DNA from: Peptococcaceae bacterium
Lineage (GTDB): Bacteria; Bacillota; Peptococcia; DRI-13; PHAD01
Length of the DNA stretch: 43,884 bases
Reading direction: 5' to 3'
Assembly: GCA_024655825.1 (NCBI GenBank)
Contig: JANLFJ010000026.1
Coordinates: 1-43,884 of the forward strand
Part shown: positions 1 through 9,699 of the stretch, piece after piece
Layout of the letters: the number at the start of each line of letters is the position of its first letter
Numbering within the stretch: the first letter of the stretch is position 1
Notes under the pieces: generated by a model
What the model was told of the DNA's origin: nothing
The model's database searches: none
Seen by the model: only the letters and a program-made list of their open reading frames with translations
Program-made: the position numbers and the translations under genes

Positions 1-9
1 TATGCTTGA

Positions 10-49
10 TTTGCGATTAGAAAATCATAAAAATAGCTTACATCGCAAA
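10..49. repeat. 8-bp inverted repeat at left edge
   Basis: TTTGCGAT at 10-17 is the exact reverse complement of ATCGCAAA at 42-49, separated by 24 bases. It could be an operator dyad or the base of an RNA stem at the end of a gene lying outside the window. There is no clean U-tract directly after it, so I do not call it a terminator. Confidence 0.35.
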
Positions 50-69
50 AAGCTCGGTTTTTATTGGCC

Positions 70-98
70 TTGACAAGAGTAAGAAAAGAATGCACAAT
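70..98 (+). promoter_or_regulatory. Sigma-A-type promoter of the GntR/FadR-family gene
   Basis: A perfect -35 box TTGACA (70-75) is followed by a 17-base spacer and CACAAT (93-98), which matches four of six -10 positions. It lies about 70 bases ahead of the regulator start and nothing else on the plus strand lies between. Confidence 0.6.
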
Positions 99-106
99 TT
101 AAATGG

Positions 107-130
107 TCTATCCTATTTAAATCTATCCTA
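107..130. promoter_or_regulatory. Direct repeat TCTATCCTA x2, candidate operator
   Basis: The nine-base word TCTATCCTA occurs at 107-115 and again at 122-130, 15 bases apart, just downstream of the -10 box. The first copy follows TGG, so TGGTCTATCC partly resembles the TGGT-n-ACC half-sites of FadR-type regulators. The position fits autorepression by the gene at 170, but binding is an inference. Confidence 0.4.
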
Positions 131-169
131 AATTTAATATCAGGTTAAAAAGGAATGTGATACCTCAAA

Positions 170-910
170 ATGCCGGAATTATTTGGTCCGATCAAAAGAA
201 TGAGAGTTGCGGAAGAGCTGGCGGCGCAAATCAAGCAAAGCATATACAATGGAACGCTTAAACCAGGGGATAAACTGCCAAGTGAAAGGGCCCTGGCCAA
301 ACGGTGCTCAACCAGCAGGGTCTCTGTGCGCGAAGCTTTTCGAATACTCGAAAAAGAAGGATTATTACTGATAAAACGAGGGGTTGAGGGCGGAGCTTTT
401 ATTATCGAGGTCAACAACAAAACGGTAGAAGACTCTTTGGGCGTCTTTTACCGGTACGGAGACGTTTCCTTTCATCACATTTCGGAAACCCGCTTGATTA
501 TCGAACCGGAAATTGCCAGGCTGGCCGCCGCAAACAGAACGGCCGAAGACCTGGAAAAAATAGAAGATGTGATTGAGCACGGCCAGCGGTTAATAGACCA
601 GGGCGTATACGACGTGGACGCTCAGCTCAGGTTTCACTACATACTCGCCCAGACTTCCAGGAACCCGGTCTTGATAGCAATTTTAAATTCCGTGATATCC
701 TACCTGGAAAAAAACGTGCCGCTATTGAATCCCAACCCGAACATTCAGAAGCACGTCAAAGACCAACAGGCCCATCAAAAAATATTTAACGCCATTGAAT
801 GCGGGGATGAGGAAGCGGCATTCCGTCAAATGAAAGAACACATCCTAACATTCGGGCTGATTTCTGCTGTTAACCAGGAGGTCCGGAACGGGAAACGAAA
901 AGGCCGGTAA
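170..910 (+). CDS. FadR-subfamily GntR transcriptional regulator (FCD domain)
   Basis: Cytoplasmic DNA-binding regulator of 246 aa. Residues 10-80 form a GntR winged helix with the hallmark LPSERALAKR and SRVSVREAFRILEKEGLL, so the recognition helix is near 47-61. Residues 104-228 fit the all-helical FCD ligand domain; D150, H156, H202 and H224 are placed like the metal-binding residues of that family, which often sense carboxylic acids. The ATG at 170 has only a distant AAGGA (150-154), but no other in-frame start is better. It has its own promoter with repeated words downstream of the -10, suggesting autoregulation. The gene downstream is a MoaD/ThiS-like protein in the same direction, 79 bases away, so that gene may be a target. 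The effector cannot be read from sequence. Confidence 0.9.
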   Translation: MPELFGPIKRMRVAEELAAQIKQSIYNGTLKPGDKLPSERALAKRCSTSRVSVREAFRILEKEGLLLIKRGVEGGAFIIEVNNKTVEDSLGVFYRYGDVSFHHISETRLIIEPEIARLAAANRTAEDLEKIEDVIEHGQRLIDQGVYDVDAQLRFHYILAQTSRNPVLIAILNSVISYLEKNVPLLNPNPNIQKHVKDQQAHQKIFNAIECGDEEAAFRQMKEHILTFGLISAVNQEVRNGKRKGR

Positions 911-944
911 CCCCCGGCCCGCAGACCCTCCAGCCTCAAGCGGT

Positions 945-968
945 CACCGGTCCGGAAATTTTCCGGTG
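945..968. promoter_or_regulatory. Perfect dyad ahead of the MoaD-like gene
   Basis: Bases 952-966 read CCGGAAATTTTCCGG, a 15-base dyad (7-bp arms around one T), extended by CACCGG (945-950) against CCGGTG (963-968). It ends ten bases before the AGGAGG of the next gene. No U-tract follows. It could be a protein-binding dyad or an RNA hairpin affecting translation; GGCCGG/CCGGCC at 903-919 forms a second short stem overlapping the end of the regulator gene. Confidence 0.45.
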
Positions 969-989
969 AGCAGGAAGGAGGAAAGTGAA

Positions 990-1265
990 TTGGGATTTTT
1001 CTTTTATAATATGGGAGTTTTGGACGGCATCCCCAGCAAAATGCGCATTGAAACGGACAACATCACGGTCCGGCAGTTCATCCGGCACCTTTCCGCAACA
1101 GGCAAACCAAATGCGGCTGATATCATCCTCGACAATGCAAGCCGTGTAAAACCCGGATTTCTACTCATCCTTAATGGGACAAATATATTTGATCGCCAGG
1201 GCTTGGACACTATCATACCTAGCGAAGGGCAGCTACTATTGACAGTCGAGTTGTATGGAGGCTAA
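990..1265 (+). CDS. MoaD/ThiS-like beta-grasp sulfur-carrier protein
   Basis: Small cytoplasmic protein of 91 aa ending in the Gly-Gly tail (LYGG) that in MoaD, ThiS and related ubiquitin-like carriers is adenylated and thiocarboxylated to donate sulfur for molybdopterin, tungstopterin or thiamine synthesis. The body fits the beta-grasp pattern, with PSEGQLLLTVELYGG as the last strand. I chose TTG at 990 because a perfect AGGAGG (976-981) sits eight bases before it; an upstream GTG at 966 would lack a ribosome-binding site. No MoeB/ThiF activating enzyme, molybdopterin gene or tungsten oxidoreductase is in the window, so the pathway is unknown. Its only neighbour is the FadR-type regulator, and it may be regulated by it. 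MoaD-type is slightly favoured over ThiS (ThiS is usually about 65 aa). Confidence 0.7.
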   Translation: MGFFFYNMGVLDGIPSKMRIETDNITVRQFIRHLSATGKPNAADIILDNASRVKPGFLLILNGTNIFDRQGLDTIIPSEGQLLLTVELYGG

Positions 1266-1266
1266 G

Positions 1267-1298
1267 AAACAAAACAAATAAGCGCCCATGCCGGGCGC
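1267..1298 (-). terminator. Rho-independent terminator of the GGDEF-EAL gene
   Basis: On the minus strand GCGCCC (1298-1293), a five-base loop and GGGCGC (1287-1282) are followed by a T-rich tail (1281-1267, TTATTTGTTTTGTTT). A second perfect 8-bp stem, GCACGGGG with CCCCGTGC at 1309-1332, spans the stop codon just before it. Confidence 0.7.
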
Positions 1299-1319
1299 CG
1301 GTTGAACAGCACGGGGCGT

Positions 1320-3017
1320 TCATTCCCCGTGCATCAGTTTATAAAAAGCATCCCAGGGCATCGGTTTATTGAACAGATACCCCTGCCCGTATCCGCAGCC
1401 CAGGCCTTTTATTATTTCCAGCTGCCGCTCGGTTTCAATGCCCTCGGCCACTACCTGGATGTCCAAGTCCTGGGCTATAGCCAGTACGGCCTTGACGATC
1501 TTTTTCTCTTTTTCGTTTTCTATCCGCTGGATGAATGACTTGTCGATCTTCAGCTTGTCAATGCTGAAACTCACCAGCCTTTTAAGAGAAGAAAAACCCG
1601 TCCCGAAATCGTCCAGTGCTAAAGGAATGCCGATTTTTTTCAGCTGTTCAATGTTCTCGTTCACAATAGCCAAATCGCCGGCCAAAGCGCTTTCTGTGAT
1701 TTCAAATTCCAGTTCCCCTTCCTTCAGGCCATAATGGTCGATATGCCATTTTACCCTGGCCGCGAAGTTGCTGGCCTCCAGTTGTTTGGACGAAACATTC
1801 ACCGCAATAGGCAGGCTGGAGTCCCCCGCTTTTTTGCACCTGATTATGGCTTCACACGCTTTGCGGAGAACGGCCTCTCCCAAAGCATGGATCAGCCCCA
1901 TCTCTTCCGCCGCAGGGATAAACCTGTCCGGCGGCACGCTCCCCAGCAGCCTGCCATTCCACCTCAGCAGGGCCTCTGCAGCAACGATCCTCATGCTTCC
2001 CAGATCGATGACCGGCTGAAAAAACAGTTGAAACTCGTCTTTTTCCAGTGCATTCCTCATCTCGGCCTCGAGCAGGAAACGCTCTCGGATTTCCTTGCCC
2101 AACCCCGTAGAAAACAAAACCACCCGGCCATTATCGGCCGGGGACTTCTTGGCCTTGTACATAGCCATGTCGGCATTTTTAAGCAGGGTGGCGGCATCCT
2201 GCCCATGAGCAGGATACCGCGCAATGCCGATGCTGGCTGAAAGGTAAAATTCGTAGCCGTCAACCATTATTGGAGAATGCAGGACGCCCAGCATTTTACG
2301 GCCCATGTTCAGCAGTTCGTCCGCCCCATCAGGCCCCTGAACAACCGCCGCGAACTCGTCTCCCCCGTACCTGGCAAACAACGAACCCCTTGGCGCCGAT
2401 CTCTTCAGCAGCCTGGACGCCTTCGCGAGCACCATGTCGCCAACGTGGTGGCCGATGGTATCATTGATTTCTTTAACGTTATCAAGATCAATAAACATTA
2501 CAGCAAATGTCTTCTGTTCTTCCTCGGCCTGTATGATTAAACCTTCAAGCCGTTCAACGAAATGCCGCTTGTTGCACAACCCCGTGAGGTAATCCTGGAT
2601 TGACTGCCTTTTCAGTTTCCTGAACAGTTTTTTGCGTTCTTTTTTCAGCCGTTCCACGTGTTCAATATTTATTACTGTGGCGCAGACCGTAGCCCCGTAT
2701 GCATACAGCTCAACCTCGGAAAGAAACTCTTTCCCGCTTTTTTGTTTATGCAGCCAGCGAAACCGGTGGCAGCCAACTTTGCAAGCCGTCTCAATCATCC
2801 TGCGGCCCTTGGTTATTGACTCCTCGCCGTCCGGCTGGAACTCTGGCGAAAGTTCATAAGGCGGCCTTCCCAGTAATTCCTCCTTTGTCTTATAGCCGAA
2901 CACCTTAACCGCCTTTCGGTTGCATAGCACGATCTTTTCTTGGTCCATGACAAAAAACGGCAGCGGGAACGTTTCTATCAACTGACCCATTGTGAGATCC
3001 GCCAATCTTTCAGGCAT
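1320..3017 (-). CDS. PAS-GGDEF-EAL cyclic-di-GMP signalling protein
   Basis: Soluble 565-aa protein, no membrane segment. Residues about 10-120 look like a PAS sensor (FPLPFFVMDQEKIVLCN, then GY.T.EELLGR). Residues 140-300 are a diguanylate cyclase domain with an intact GGDEF at 218-222 (ARYGGDEF); the inhibitory RxxD site is not kept (PRGS stands there), so product feedback through the I-site is unlikely. Residues 318-560 are an EAL phosphodiesterase domain with EALLRW (348-353), NVSSKQL, EITES, DDFGTGFSSL, DKSFIQ and VAEGIET all present. Both catalytic motifs are therefore intact and the net direction of activity, c-di-GMP synthesis or breakdown, cannot be decided from sequence. It is transcribed alone: an extended -10 promoter lies upstream and a terminator downstream. 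SD AAGAAGGG precedes the ATG. Confidence 0.95.
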   Translation of the reverse strand: MPERLADLTMGQLIETFPLPFFVMDQEKIVLCNRKAVKVFGYKTKEELLGRPPYELSPEFQPDGEESITKGRRMIETACKVGCHRFRWLHKQKSGKEFLSEVELYAYGATVCATVINIEHVERLKKERKKLFRKLKRQSIQDYLTGLCNKRHFVERLEGLIIQAEEEQKTFAVMFIDLDNVKEINDTIGHHVGDMVLAKASRLLKRSAPRGSLFARYGGDEFAAVVQGPDGADELLNMGRKMLGVLHSPIMVDGYEFYLSASIGIARYPAHGQDAATLLKNADMAMYKAKKSPADNGRVVLFSTGLGKEIRERFLLEAEMRNALEKDEFQLFFQPVIDLGSMRIVAAEALLRWNGRLLGSVPPDRFIPAAEEMGLIHALGEAVLRKACEAIIRCKKAGDSSLPIAVNVSSKQLEASNFAARVKWHIDHYGLKEGELEFEITESALAGDLAIVNENIEQLKKIGIPLALDDFGTGFSSLKRLVSFSIDKLKIDKSFIQRIENEKEKKIVKAVLAIAQDLDIQVVAEGIETERQLEIIKGLGCGYGQGYLFNKPMPWDAFYKLMHGE

Positions 3018-3110
3018 TTGCTATCCCTTCTTTCTCGCCTTCGCCCCATTCGCTTTTCCGCGGATTCGATGAAAAACCGGTTTGACTGAAATTTCTAATA
3101 ACACATCAGT

Positions 3111-3119
3111 ATTATATCA
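3111..3119 (-). promoter_or_regulatory. Extended -10 promoter of the GGDEF-EAL gene
   Basis: On the minus strand TGATATAAT (3119-3111) is a consensus extended -10 (TGnTATAAT). No good -35 lies 16-18 bases upstream, as is usual for extended -10 promoters. It leaves a leader of roughly 85-90 bases; I saw no convincing c-di-GMP riboswitch in it. Confidence 0.6.
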
Positions 3120-3165
3120 CGTTACATACAGTTTTTATATGTTTTCATCGTTGCAGCCGCCAACA

Positions 3166-3193
3166 GCGGGCAGGGGACAAGTCCCCTGCCCGC
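3166..3193. repeat. 13-bp perfect hairpin, GGGAC-AGTCCC type
   Basis: GCGGGCAGGGGAC (3166-3178) and its reverse complement (3181-3193) are separated by AA only. No U-tract follows on either strand, so it is not a canonical terminator, although it lies 18 bases past the last gene of the pcrA-gat run. Its core resembles the hairpin at 12209-12232, suggesting a dispersed intergenic repeat. Confidence 0.7.
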
Positions 3194-3211
3194 ATTATGG
3201 CCATGGTCAAA

Positions 3212-3964
3212 TCACATATCAAGAAATTTTCCGGCCCGCAGGCGGAAAACAGGTTCCGGCACACTGCCGCGCTTCAGGAGTTGAAGCAGTTTCTCCTCTG
3301 GATAATCCATGGTTTTGAACAGGTACAGGTCCGCTTGGCAGCCGGCTTTGACGGCGCCCCGGTCCTTTTCTCCCAGCACCTCCGCCCTGAACGAGGTGAG
3401 ACCGGCCAGCAGTTCTTTGACTCCGGTTTCTCCCGCCGGTTCCCTTTGCGGGACCAGGATCACCTTGGACCCGGCCGGGTACTCGCCACTCAGGCGCAAA
3501 AACATCTCGCCGGGGGATACGCCGAGCGCGCTGGCCGCTTCCGCCAGGCTGAGGCCGCGGTAAGGCCCCTCAAGCAAGTAAATCTCGCCTGCCTCGTAGC
3601 GGGGATAGCTGGTCTTCAGCAGGTGCTCCACGAACCCGTCCTCCTTGTTAAACTGCAACGGCCAGGGAATGGCCGTGAGGCCGCCGGCGTCAAAAACAGG
3701 CGAGTTCTTCTGGTTGATATAACCCACCCCGCAGATATAGCCGTCCCGGATGGCGATGTCTCCCCGGAACGGCCCGTTTTCGCCGGTCCCGTCCAGGATC
3801 CGGGCATGCTTGATCACCAGGTCGTAAGGCTCCGTGGCCCGGAAAAGGTAGGTGTACCCCTTGATTTTCAAACCGGCAAACACACCCAGGGAAAGGGCAT
3901 AACTCATCAGCCCCGCCAGCGCTACAACCAGTAATCCAAAAAACCCGCTTTTCAACCGGGCCAC
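3212..3964 (-). CDS. Membrane-anchored amidohydrolase-like protein lacking the catalytic barrel
   Basis: A 250-aa protein with an N-terminal membrane segment (about 7-32, FFGLLVVALAGLMSYALSLG). Residues 47-77 (DLVIKHARILDGTG...GDIAIRDGYICGVG) match the N-terminal composite domain of D-aminoacylase/dihydroorotase-type amidohydrolases, and the end (EVLGEKDRGAVKAGCQADLY) matches their C-terminal closing strand. The TIM barrel between, normally around 300 residues with the His-x-His metal site, is reduced to about 100 residues; where PGFIDxHxH is expected there is IPWPLQFN. No metal ligand set is visible, so enzymatic activity is unlikely. The frame is intact with a good SD (AAGGAG before GTG 3964), which argues for a retained function rather than a pseudogene. 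It follows gatB by 24 bases and is probably co-transcribed. Its role is unknown. Confidence 0.7.
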   Translation of the reverse strand: MARLKSGFFGLLVVALAGLMSYALSLGVFAGLKIKGYTYLFRATEPYDLVIKHARILDGTGENGPFRGDIAIRDGYICGVGYINQKNSPVFDAGGLTAIPWPLQFNKEDGFVEHLLKTSYPRYEAGEIYLLEGPYRGLSLAEAASALGVSPGEMFLRLSGEYPAGSKVILVPQREPAGETGVKELLAGLTSFRAEVLGEKDRGAVKAGCQADLYLFKTMDYPEEKLLQLLKRGSVPEPVFRLRAGKFLDM

Positions 3965-3988
3965 ACCCCTTGCTCCTTTCCCTGATAA

Positions 3989-5431
3989 TCATAACCTTTC
4001 TTTGAGGAGTTTGTTCACCAGACCCGGGTTGGCCTGGCCCTTCGTTTCTTTCATGACCTGTCCCACCAGGAAACCCATGGCTTTCTCCTTGCCGCTCTTG
4101 TAATCCGCCACCGGCCCGGGGTTGCCGGCAATTACTTTATCGACAATCGCCGCCAGCGCCCCCTCGTCGGAAATCTGGGCCAAGCCCTGCTCGCTGATAA
4201 TGGTTTCGGGGCTTTTTCCCGTCGCAAACATCTCTTCAAACACGGCCTTGGCCATTTTCCCGCTGATGGCCCCACTGGCCTGCAGCTTCAGCAAGGCTGC
4301 CAGATCGGCCGGCGCGATTTTGTTTTCCCGCATTTCCATCCCGCTGGCGTTCAACAGCCTCAGCAGCTCGCCCATGAGCCAGTTCGAAACCGTCTTCGGC
4401 TCGTTGAACTCCGCCGCCACCGCGTCAAAGTAGTCAGCCAGGTCCCTGCTGCCCGTGATGATCGACGCGTCGTATTCCGGAAGGCCCATTTCCCTGACCA
4501 GCCGCTCTTTGCGGGCATCGGGCAGCTCGGGAAGGGAGGCCTTAAGCTTGGCGACCCAGCCGGGATCAATGACGATGGGGACGAGGTCCGGATCGGGGAA
4601 ATAGCGGTAGTCGTGGGCTTCCTCCTTGCTCCGCAGGGAGACGGTAACGCCTCTTTCCTCATCCCAGGACCGCGTTTCCTGGATGACGCGCCCGCCTTCC
4701 TCCAGTATTTCCCTTTGCCGTTTCGCCTCGTATTCTACCGCCCGCTGCAGCGAGCGGAAAGAGTTCATGTTCTTCACTTCCGTCTTGGTCCCCAACCCTT
4801 CAGTGCCCAGCGGACGGAGCGAGACGTTGGCGTCGCAGCGCAGCGAGCCCTGCTCCATTTTTACGTCGGACACGTCCAGGTACTCCAGGATTGACCTGAG
4901 CTTCTCCATGTAAGCCCTGGCCTCTTCCGCCGAGCGCAGGTCCGGTTCGGAGACTATCTCGATCAGCGGCACCCCCGTCCGGTTTAGGTCGACCAGGGAA
5001 TAGCCGGAAGTGACAATGGAAGAACTGCCGTGCAGGAGTTTCCCGGCGTCTTCCTCCATGTGCACCCTGGTTATCCCGATCCTTTTGGTCCCGCCGCCGG
5101 AATTTATCTCCAGGAAACCGTTCCGGCAGATGGGCAGGTCATACTGGGAGATCTGGTAGTTCTTGGGTAAATCCGGGTAGTAGTAGTTTTTACGGTCGAA
5201 TTTGCTAAAAGACGCGATCTCGCAGTTTAAGGCCAGCCCCGCCTTCACGGCAAATTCCAGCACCTTTTCGTTGAATACCGGCAACACGCCCGGCAGCCCC
5301 AGGCAAACGGGACAGACGTGGGTGTTGGCCTCGCCCCCGAAGGCGGTGGGGCAGGAGCAGAATATCTTGGTGATCGTCTTCAGTTCCACGTGAATCTCCA
5401 GGCCGATCACGGTTTCATACTGCCGGTTCAT
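3989..5431 (-). CDS. gatB: Aspartyl/glutamyl-tRNA amidotransferase subunit B
   Basis: 480-aa subunit of the GatCAB complex, which phosphorylates and amidates misacylated Glu-tRNA(Gln) and Asp-tRNA(Asn) in organisms lacking the matching synthetases. The N-terminal kinase cradle is clear ([14 protein letters not shown]), with the zinc ligands C25, C27, C40 and C43 in FCSC and CPVC, and the glycine-rich [10 protein letters not shown]. The C-terminal helical YqeY-like tail that contacts tRNA is present (about 330-480, ending [13 protein letters not shown]). Length is normal. The ATG overlaps the gatA stop by four bases (ATGA), showing translational coupling. It is followed by the amidohydrolase-like gene. 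Confidence 0.98.
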   Translation of the reverse strand: MNRQYETVIGLEIHVELKTITKIFCSCPTAFGGEANTHVCPVCLGLPGVLPVFNEKVLEFAVKAGLALNCEIASFSKFDRKNYYYPDLPKNYQISQYDLPICRNGFLEINSGGGTKRIGITRVHMEEDAGKLLHGSSSIVTSGYSLVDLNRTGVPLIEIVSEPDLRSAEEARAYMEKLRSILEYLDVSDVKMEQGSLRCDANVSLRPLGTEGLGTKTEVKNMNSFRSLQRAVEYEAKRQREILEEGGRVIQETRSWDEERGVTVSLRSKEEAHDYRYFPDPDLVPIVIDPGWVAKLKASLPELPDARKERLVREMGLPEYDASIITGSRDLADYFDAVAAEFNEPKTVSNWLMGELLRLLNASGMEMRENKIAPADLAALLKLQASGAISGKMAKAVFEEMFATGKSPETIISEQGLAQISDEGALAAIVDKVIAGNPGPVADYKSGKEKAMGFLVGQVMKETKGQANPGLVNKLLKERL

Positions 5432-6900
5432 TCTTCCACCGTCCTTTCCAGCACAGGCCTCGGCCTGGTCAGGTCCGTCCCCTGCTCCAGGGCGTAGCCG
5501 GCGCGCATGAGGGTCCCTTCGTCGAACGCCTTCCCGATGAGCTGCACGCCTACCGGCCTGCCCCCGACAAGGCCAAAAGGAATGGAGAGGGCAGGAATCC
5601 CCGCCAGGTTTACCGGGATCGTGCAGACGTCAGACAGGTACATGGTGAGCGGGTCCGCGGTCTTCTCCCCCGCCTCGAAGGCCGGTGTGGGAGAGGTGGG
5701 AGTGAGCAGGCAGTCGTACTTCTCAAAAGCGAGGTCGAAATCCCGTTTCACCAGTGTCCGGACCTTCATGGCCTTGAGATAATACGCGTCATAGTAGCCC
5801 GAACTCAGGGCGTAAGTGCCCAGCATGATGCGGCGCTTCACCTCTTCGCCGAACCCTTGGCTGCGCGTCTTGCTGTACATGGAAACGATGTCGCCAGCCT
5901 CGACCCTCAACCCGTACTGGACGCCGTCATACCGGGCCAGGTTCGAGCTGGCCTCGGCCGGAGCAATGATATAATACGTGGGCAGGGCGTATCTGGTATG
6001 GGGCAGCGAAACCTCTTCGCAAACGGCGCCCAGTTTTTCCAGCGTTTCGGCGGCCCGTTTCACCCAGCCGCGCACTTCATCATCCAGACCTTCGCCCAGG
6101 TATTCCCTGGGCAGGCCGATCTTCAGTCCCCGGACGTCGTCAACCAAAAACCGCGTGTAATCCGGCACCTCGAGGGGGGCTGAGGTGGAATCCCGTTTGT
6201 CATGGCCCGCGATGACGTTCATGACCAGGGCGCAGTCCCTCATGTCCCTGGTCAGGGGTCCAATCTGGTCCAGGGAAGAGGCGTAGGCCACCAGGCCGTA
6301 GCGGGAAACCCTGCCGTAGGTGGGTTTTAACCCGATGACGCCGCAAAAGGCGGCCGGCAGCCGGATTGACCCCCCCGTGTCGGACCCCAGGGCAAAAACC
6401 GCTTCTCCCGCAGCCACCGCGGCGGCAGAGCCGCCGCTTGAACCCCCCGGCACGGCCCGGAGGTCATGCGGGTTCCTGGTGGCGAAAAAGCCGGAGTTTT
6501 CCGTGGACGATCCCATGGCGAACTCGTCCAGGTTGCATTTGCCCAGCAGCACGGCGCCTGCGGCCAGGAGTCTTTCCGTCACCGCCGCGTCGTAAGGCGG
6601 TATGAAATTGTATAGAATCCGGGAAGCGCACGTCGTCTTGATCCCCTTGGTGCACATGTTGTCTTTCATAGCCATGGGTATGCCGGCCAGTGGCGGCAGT
6701 TTCTCGCCGCGCGCCCTCTTTTCGTCGGTTTCGGCAGCCTGCTTCAGGGCCAGGTCCCCGGTAACGGTCAGAAAGGCCCTGACCTGGTCGTCAACCTCCT
6801 CGATCCGCCGCAGATAAGCCTTGGTCAGTTCAACGCTGCTTATTTCCCGTTTGTTCAACAGCTCGCCCAGTTCGTGAGCGGTCAGGCTTGTCAAGGACAA
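5428..6900 (-). CDS. gatA: Aspartyl/glutamyl-tRNA amidotransferase subunit A
   Basis: 490-aa amidase-signature subunit that releases ammonia from glutamine for GatB. The Ser-cisSer-Lys triad is visible: K79 (AMKDN), S154 in [10 protein letters not shown] and the nucleophile S178 in [10 protein letters not shown], at the same numbering as well-studied homologues. The start is TTG at 6900 with AGGAG about ten bases upstream; an ATG just ahead of it is in another frame and stops at once. The gene lies 34 bases after gatC and overlaps gatB by four bases, in the usual gatC-gatA-gatB order. Confidence 0.98.
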   Translation of the reverse strand: MSLTSLTAHELGELLNKREISSVELTKAYLRRIEEVDDQVRAFLTVTGDLALKQAAETDEKRARGEKLPPLAGIPMAMKDNMCTKGIKTTCASRILYNFIPPYDAAVTERLLAAGAVLLGKCNLDEFAMGSSTENSGFFATRNPHDLRAVPGGSSGGSAAAVAAGEAVFALGSDTGGSIRLPAAFCGVIGLKPTYGRVSRYGLVAYASSLDQIGPLTRDMRDCALVMNVIAGHDKRDSTSAPLEVPDYTRFLVDDVRGLKIGLPREYLGEGLDDEVRGWVKRAAETLEKLGAVCEEVSLPHTRYALPTYYIIAPAEASSNLARYDGVQYGLRVEAGDIVSMYSKTRSQGFGEEVKRRIMLGTYALSSGYYDAYYLKAMKVRTLVKRDFDLAFEKYDCLLTPTSPTPAFEAGEKTADPLTMYLSDVCTIPVNLAGIPALSIPFGLVGGRPVGVQLIGKAFDEGTLMRAGYALEQGTDLTRPRPVLERTVEE

Positions 6901-6934
6901 AGCGCCATCTCTCCTCTCTCATCAAAAGCTTCAT

Positions 6935-7219
6935 CTATACCAGCCGCGGAACCTTGAAGCAGCCGTCTTCCTCTTCCGGGGCATTAGCCAGGGCCAGTTC
7001 CTTTGCCAGGCACTCCTCCAGCCTGTCTTCCCGGAAAACGTTTTTGAGAGGCAGCACGTGGGCCGTCGGTTCCACCCCGCCGGTATCGACCTGGTTCAAG
7101 ACTTCCATGTATTCGAGGATCGCGCTTAAAGTTTCGGCATACTTTTGTTTTTCCTCGGCCGAGAGCTCCAGGCGGCTCAGCATGGCCACGTGTTCCACTT
7201 CCCGCACGCTTATTCTCAT
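6935..7219 (-). CDS. gatC: Aspartyl/glutamyl-tRNA amidotransferase subunit C
   Basis: Small 94-aa subunit that wraps around and stabilises the GatA-GatB pair. It shows the family pattern: ISVREVEHVAMLSRLELSAE near the start, a helix ending in ILEYMEVLNQVDT, then PTAHVLPLKNVFREDR and the C-terminal GCFKVPRLV. I start at ATG 7219 (GGGTGG upstream) rather than at the longer in-frame 7255, because homologues begin at this point and are about 95 aa. First gene of gatCAB; the cupin gene ends 45 bases upstream on the same strand, so the operon may begin at pcrA. Confidence 0.96.
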   Translation of the reverse strand: MRISVREVEHVAMLSRLELSAEEKQKYAETLSAILEYMEVLNQVDTGGVEPTAHVLPLKNVFREDRLEECLAKELALANAPEEEDGCFKVPRLV

Positions 7220-7264
7220 CAGATTCACCACCCTCGTTTCGCCGGTTAATTTCAAATGCCGCGT

Positions 7265-7597
7265 TCAAATATAGTCTTCCCTTACCGGGGAAAATGTTTC
7301 CACTGTGAGAGAATCTTCTGCAACTTCCACGCTGTGTTCTTCATTTCCCGGGATCACCCAGCTGTCGCCGGGTTTCAGGTCATGCCTCTCCCCGTTGACC
7401 GTCAATACGATGCGGCCGGCAACGAGATACCCGGTTTGCTCCTGGGGATGTTTGTGCGCCGGCAGTGCAGCGCCCTTTGACAGTCTGAACTCGCTTAACA
7501 GGGTGTTGTCCCCGTACACCAGCGTTTTCCGTTCGACGCCTGGCAGCATTTGCCTGTAGCCGGCTTCCCCCGCCCTGTTCACCTTGCCTCTGGACAT
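7265..7597 (-). CDS. Single-domain cupin protein
   Basis: 110-aa cupin_2-type beta barrel. Motif 1 is present as H48-x-H50 (HKHPQEQTGYLVAG) with E53 as a plausible further ligand, and motif 2 as PGDSWVIPGNEEHSVEV with H88. A metal site is therefore likely, but such proteins range from sugar isomerases and dioxygenases to simple sensors, and the substrate cannot be told. SD AGGAGG precedes ATG 7597. It sits between ligA (47 bases before) and gatC (45 bases after) on the same strand; this placement probably reflects co-transcription rather than shared function. Confidence 0.85.
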   Translation of the reverse strand: MSRGKVNRAGEAGYRQMLPGVERKTLVYGDNTLLSEFRLSKGAALPAHKHPQEQTGYLVAGRIVLTVNGERHDLKPGDSWVIPGNEEHSVEVAEDSLTVETFSPVREDYI

Positions 7598-7644
7598 GGT
7601 TCTTTCCTCCTCCCGTGAGTCTCGCTTGAACAGCTCTTAAATAA

Positions 7645-9699
<2,055 letters not shown>

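Noticed and set aside
3018-3110. Possible c-di-GMP riboswitch before the GGDEF-EAL gene
   Set aside because: The leader is about 90 bases without the conserved GEMM core or paired helices that I could trace.
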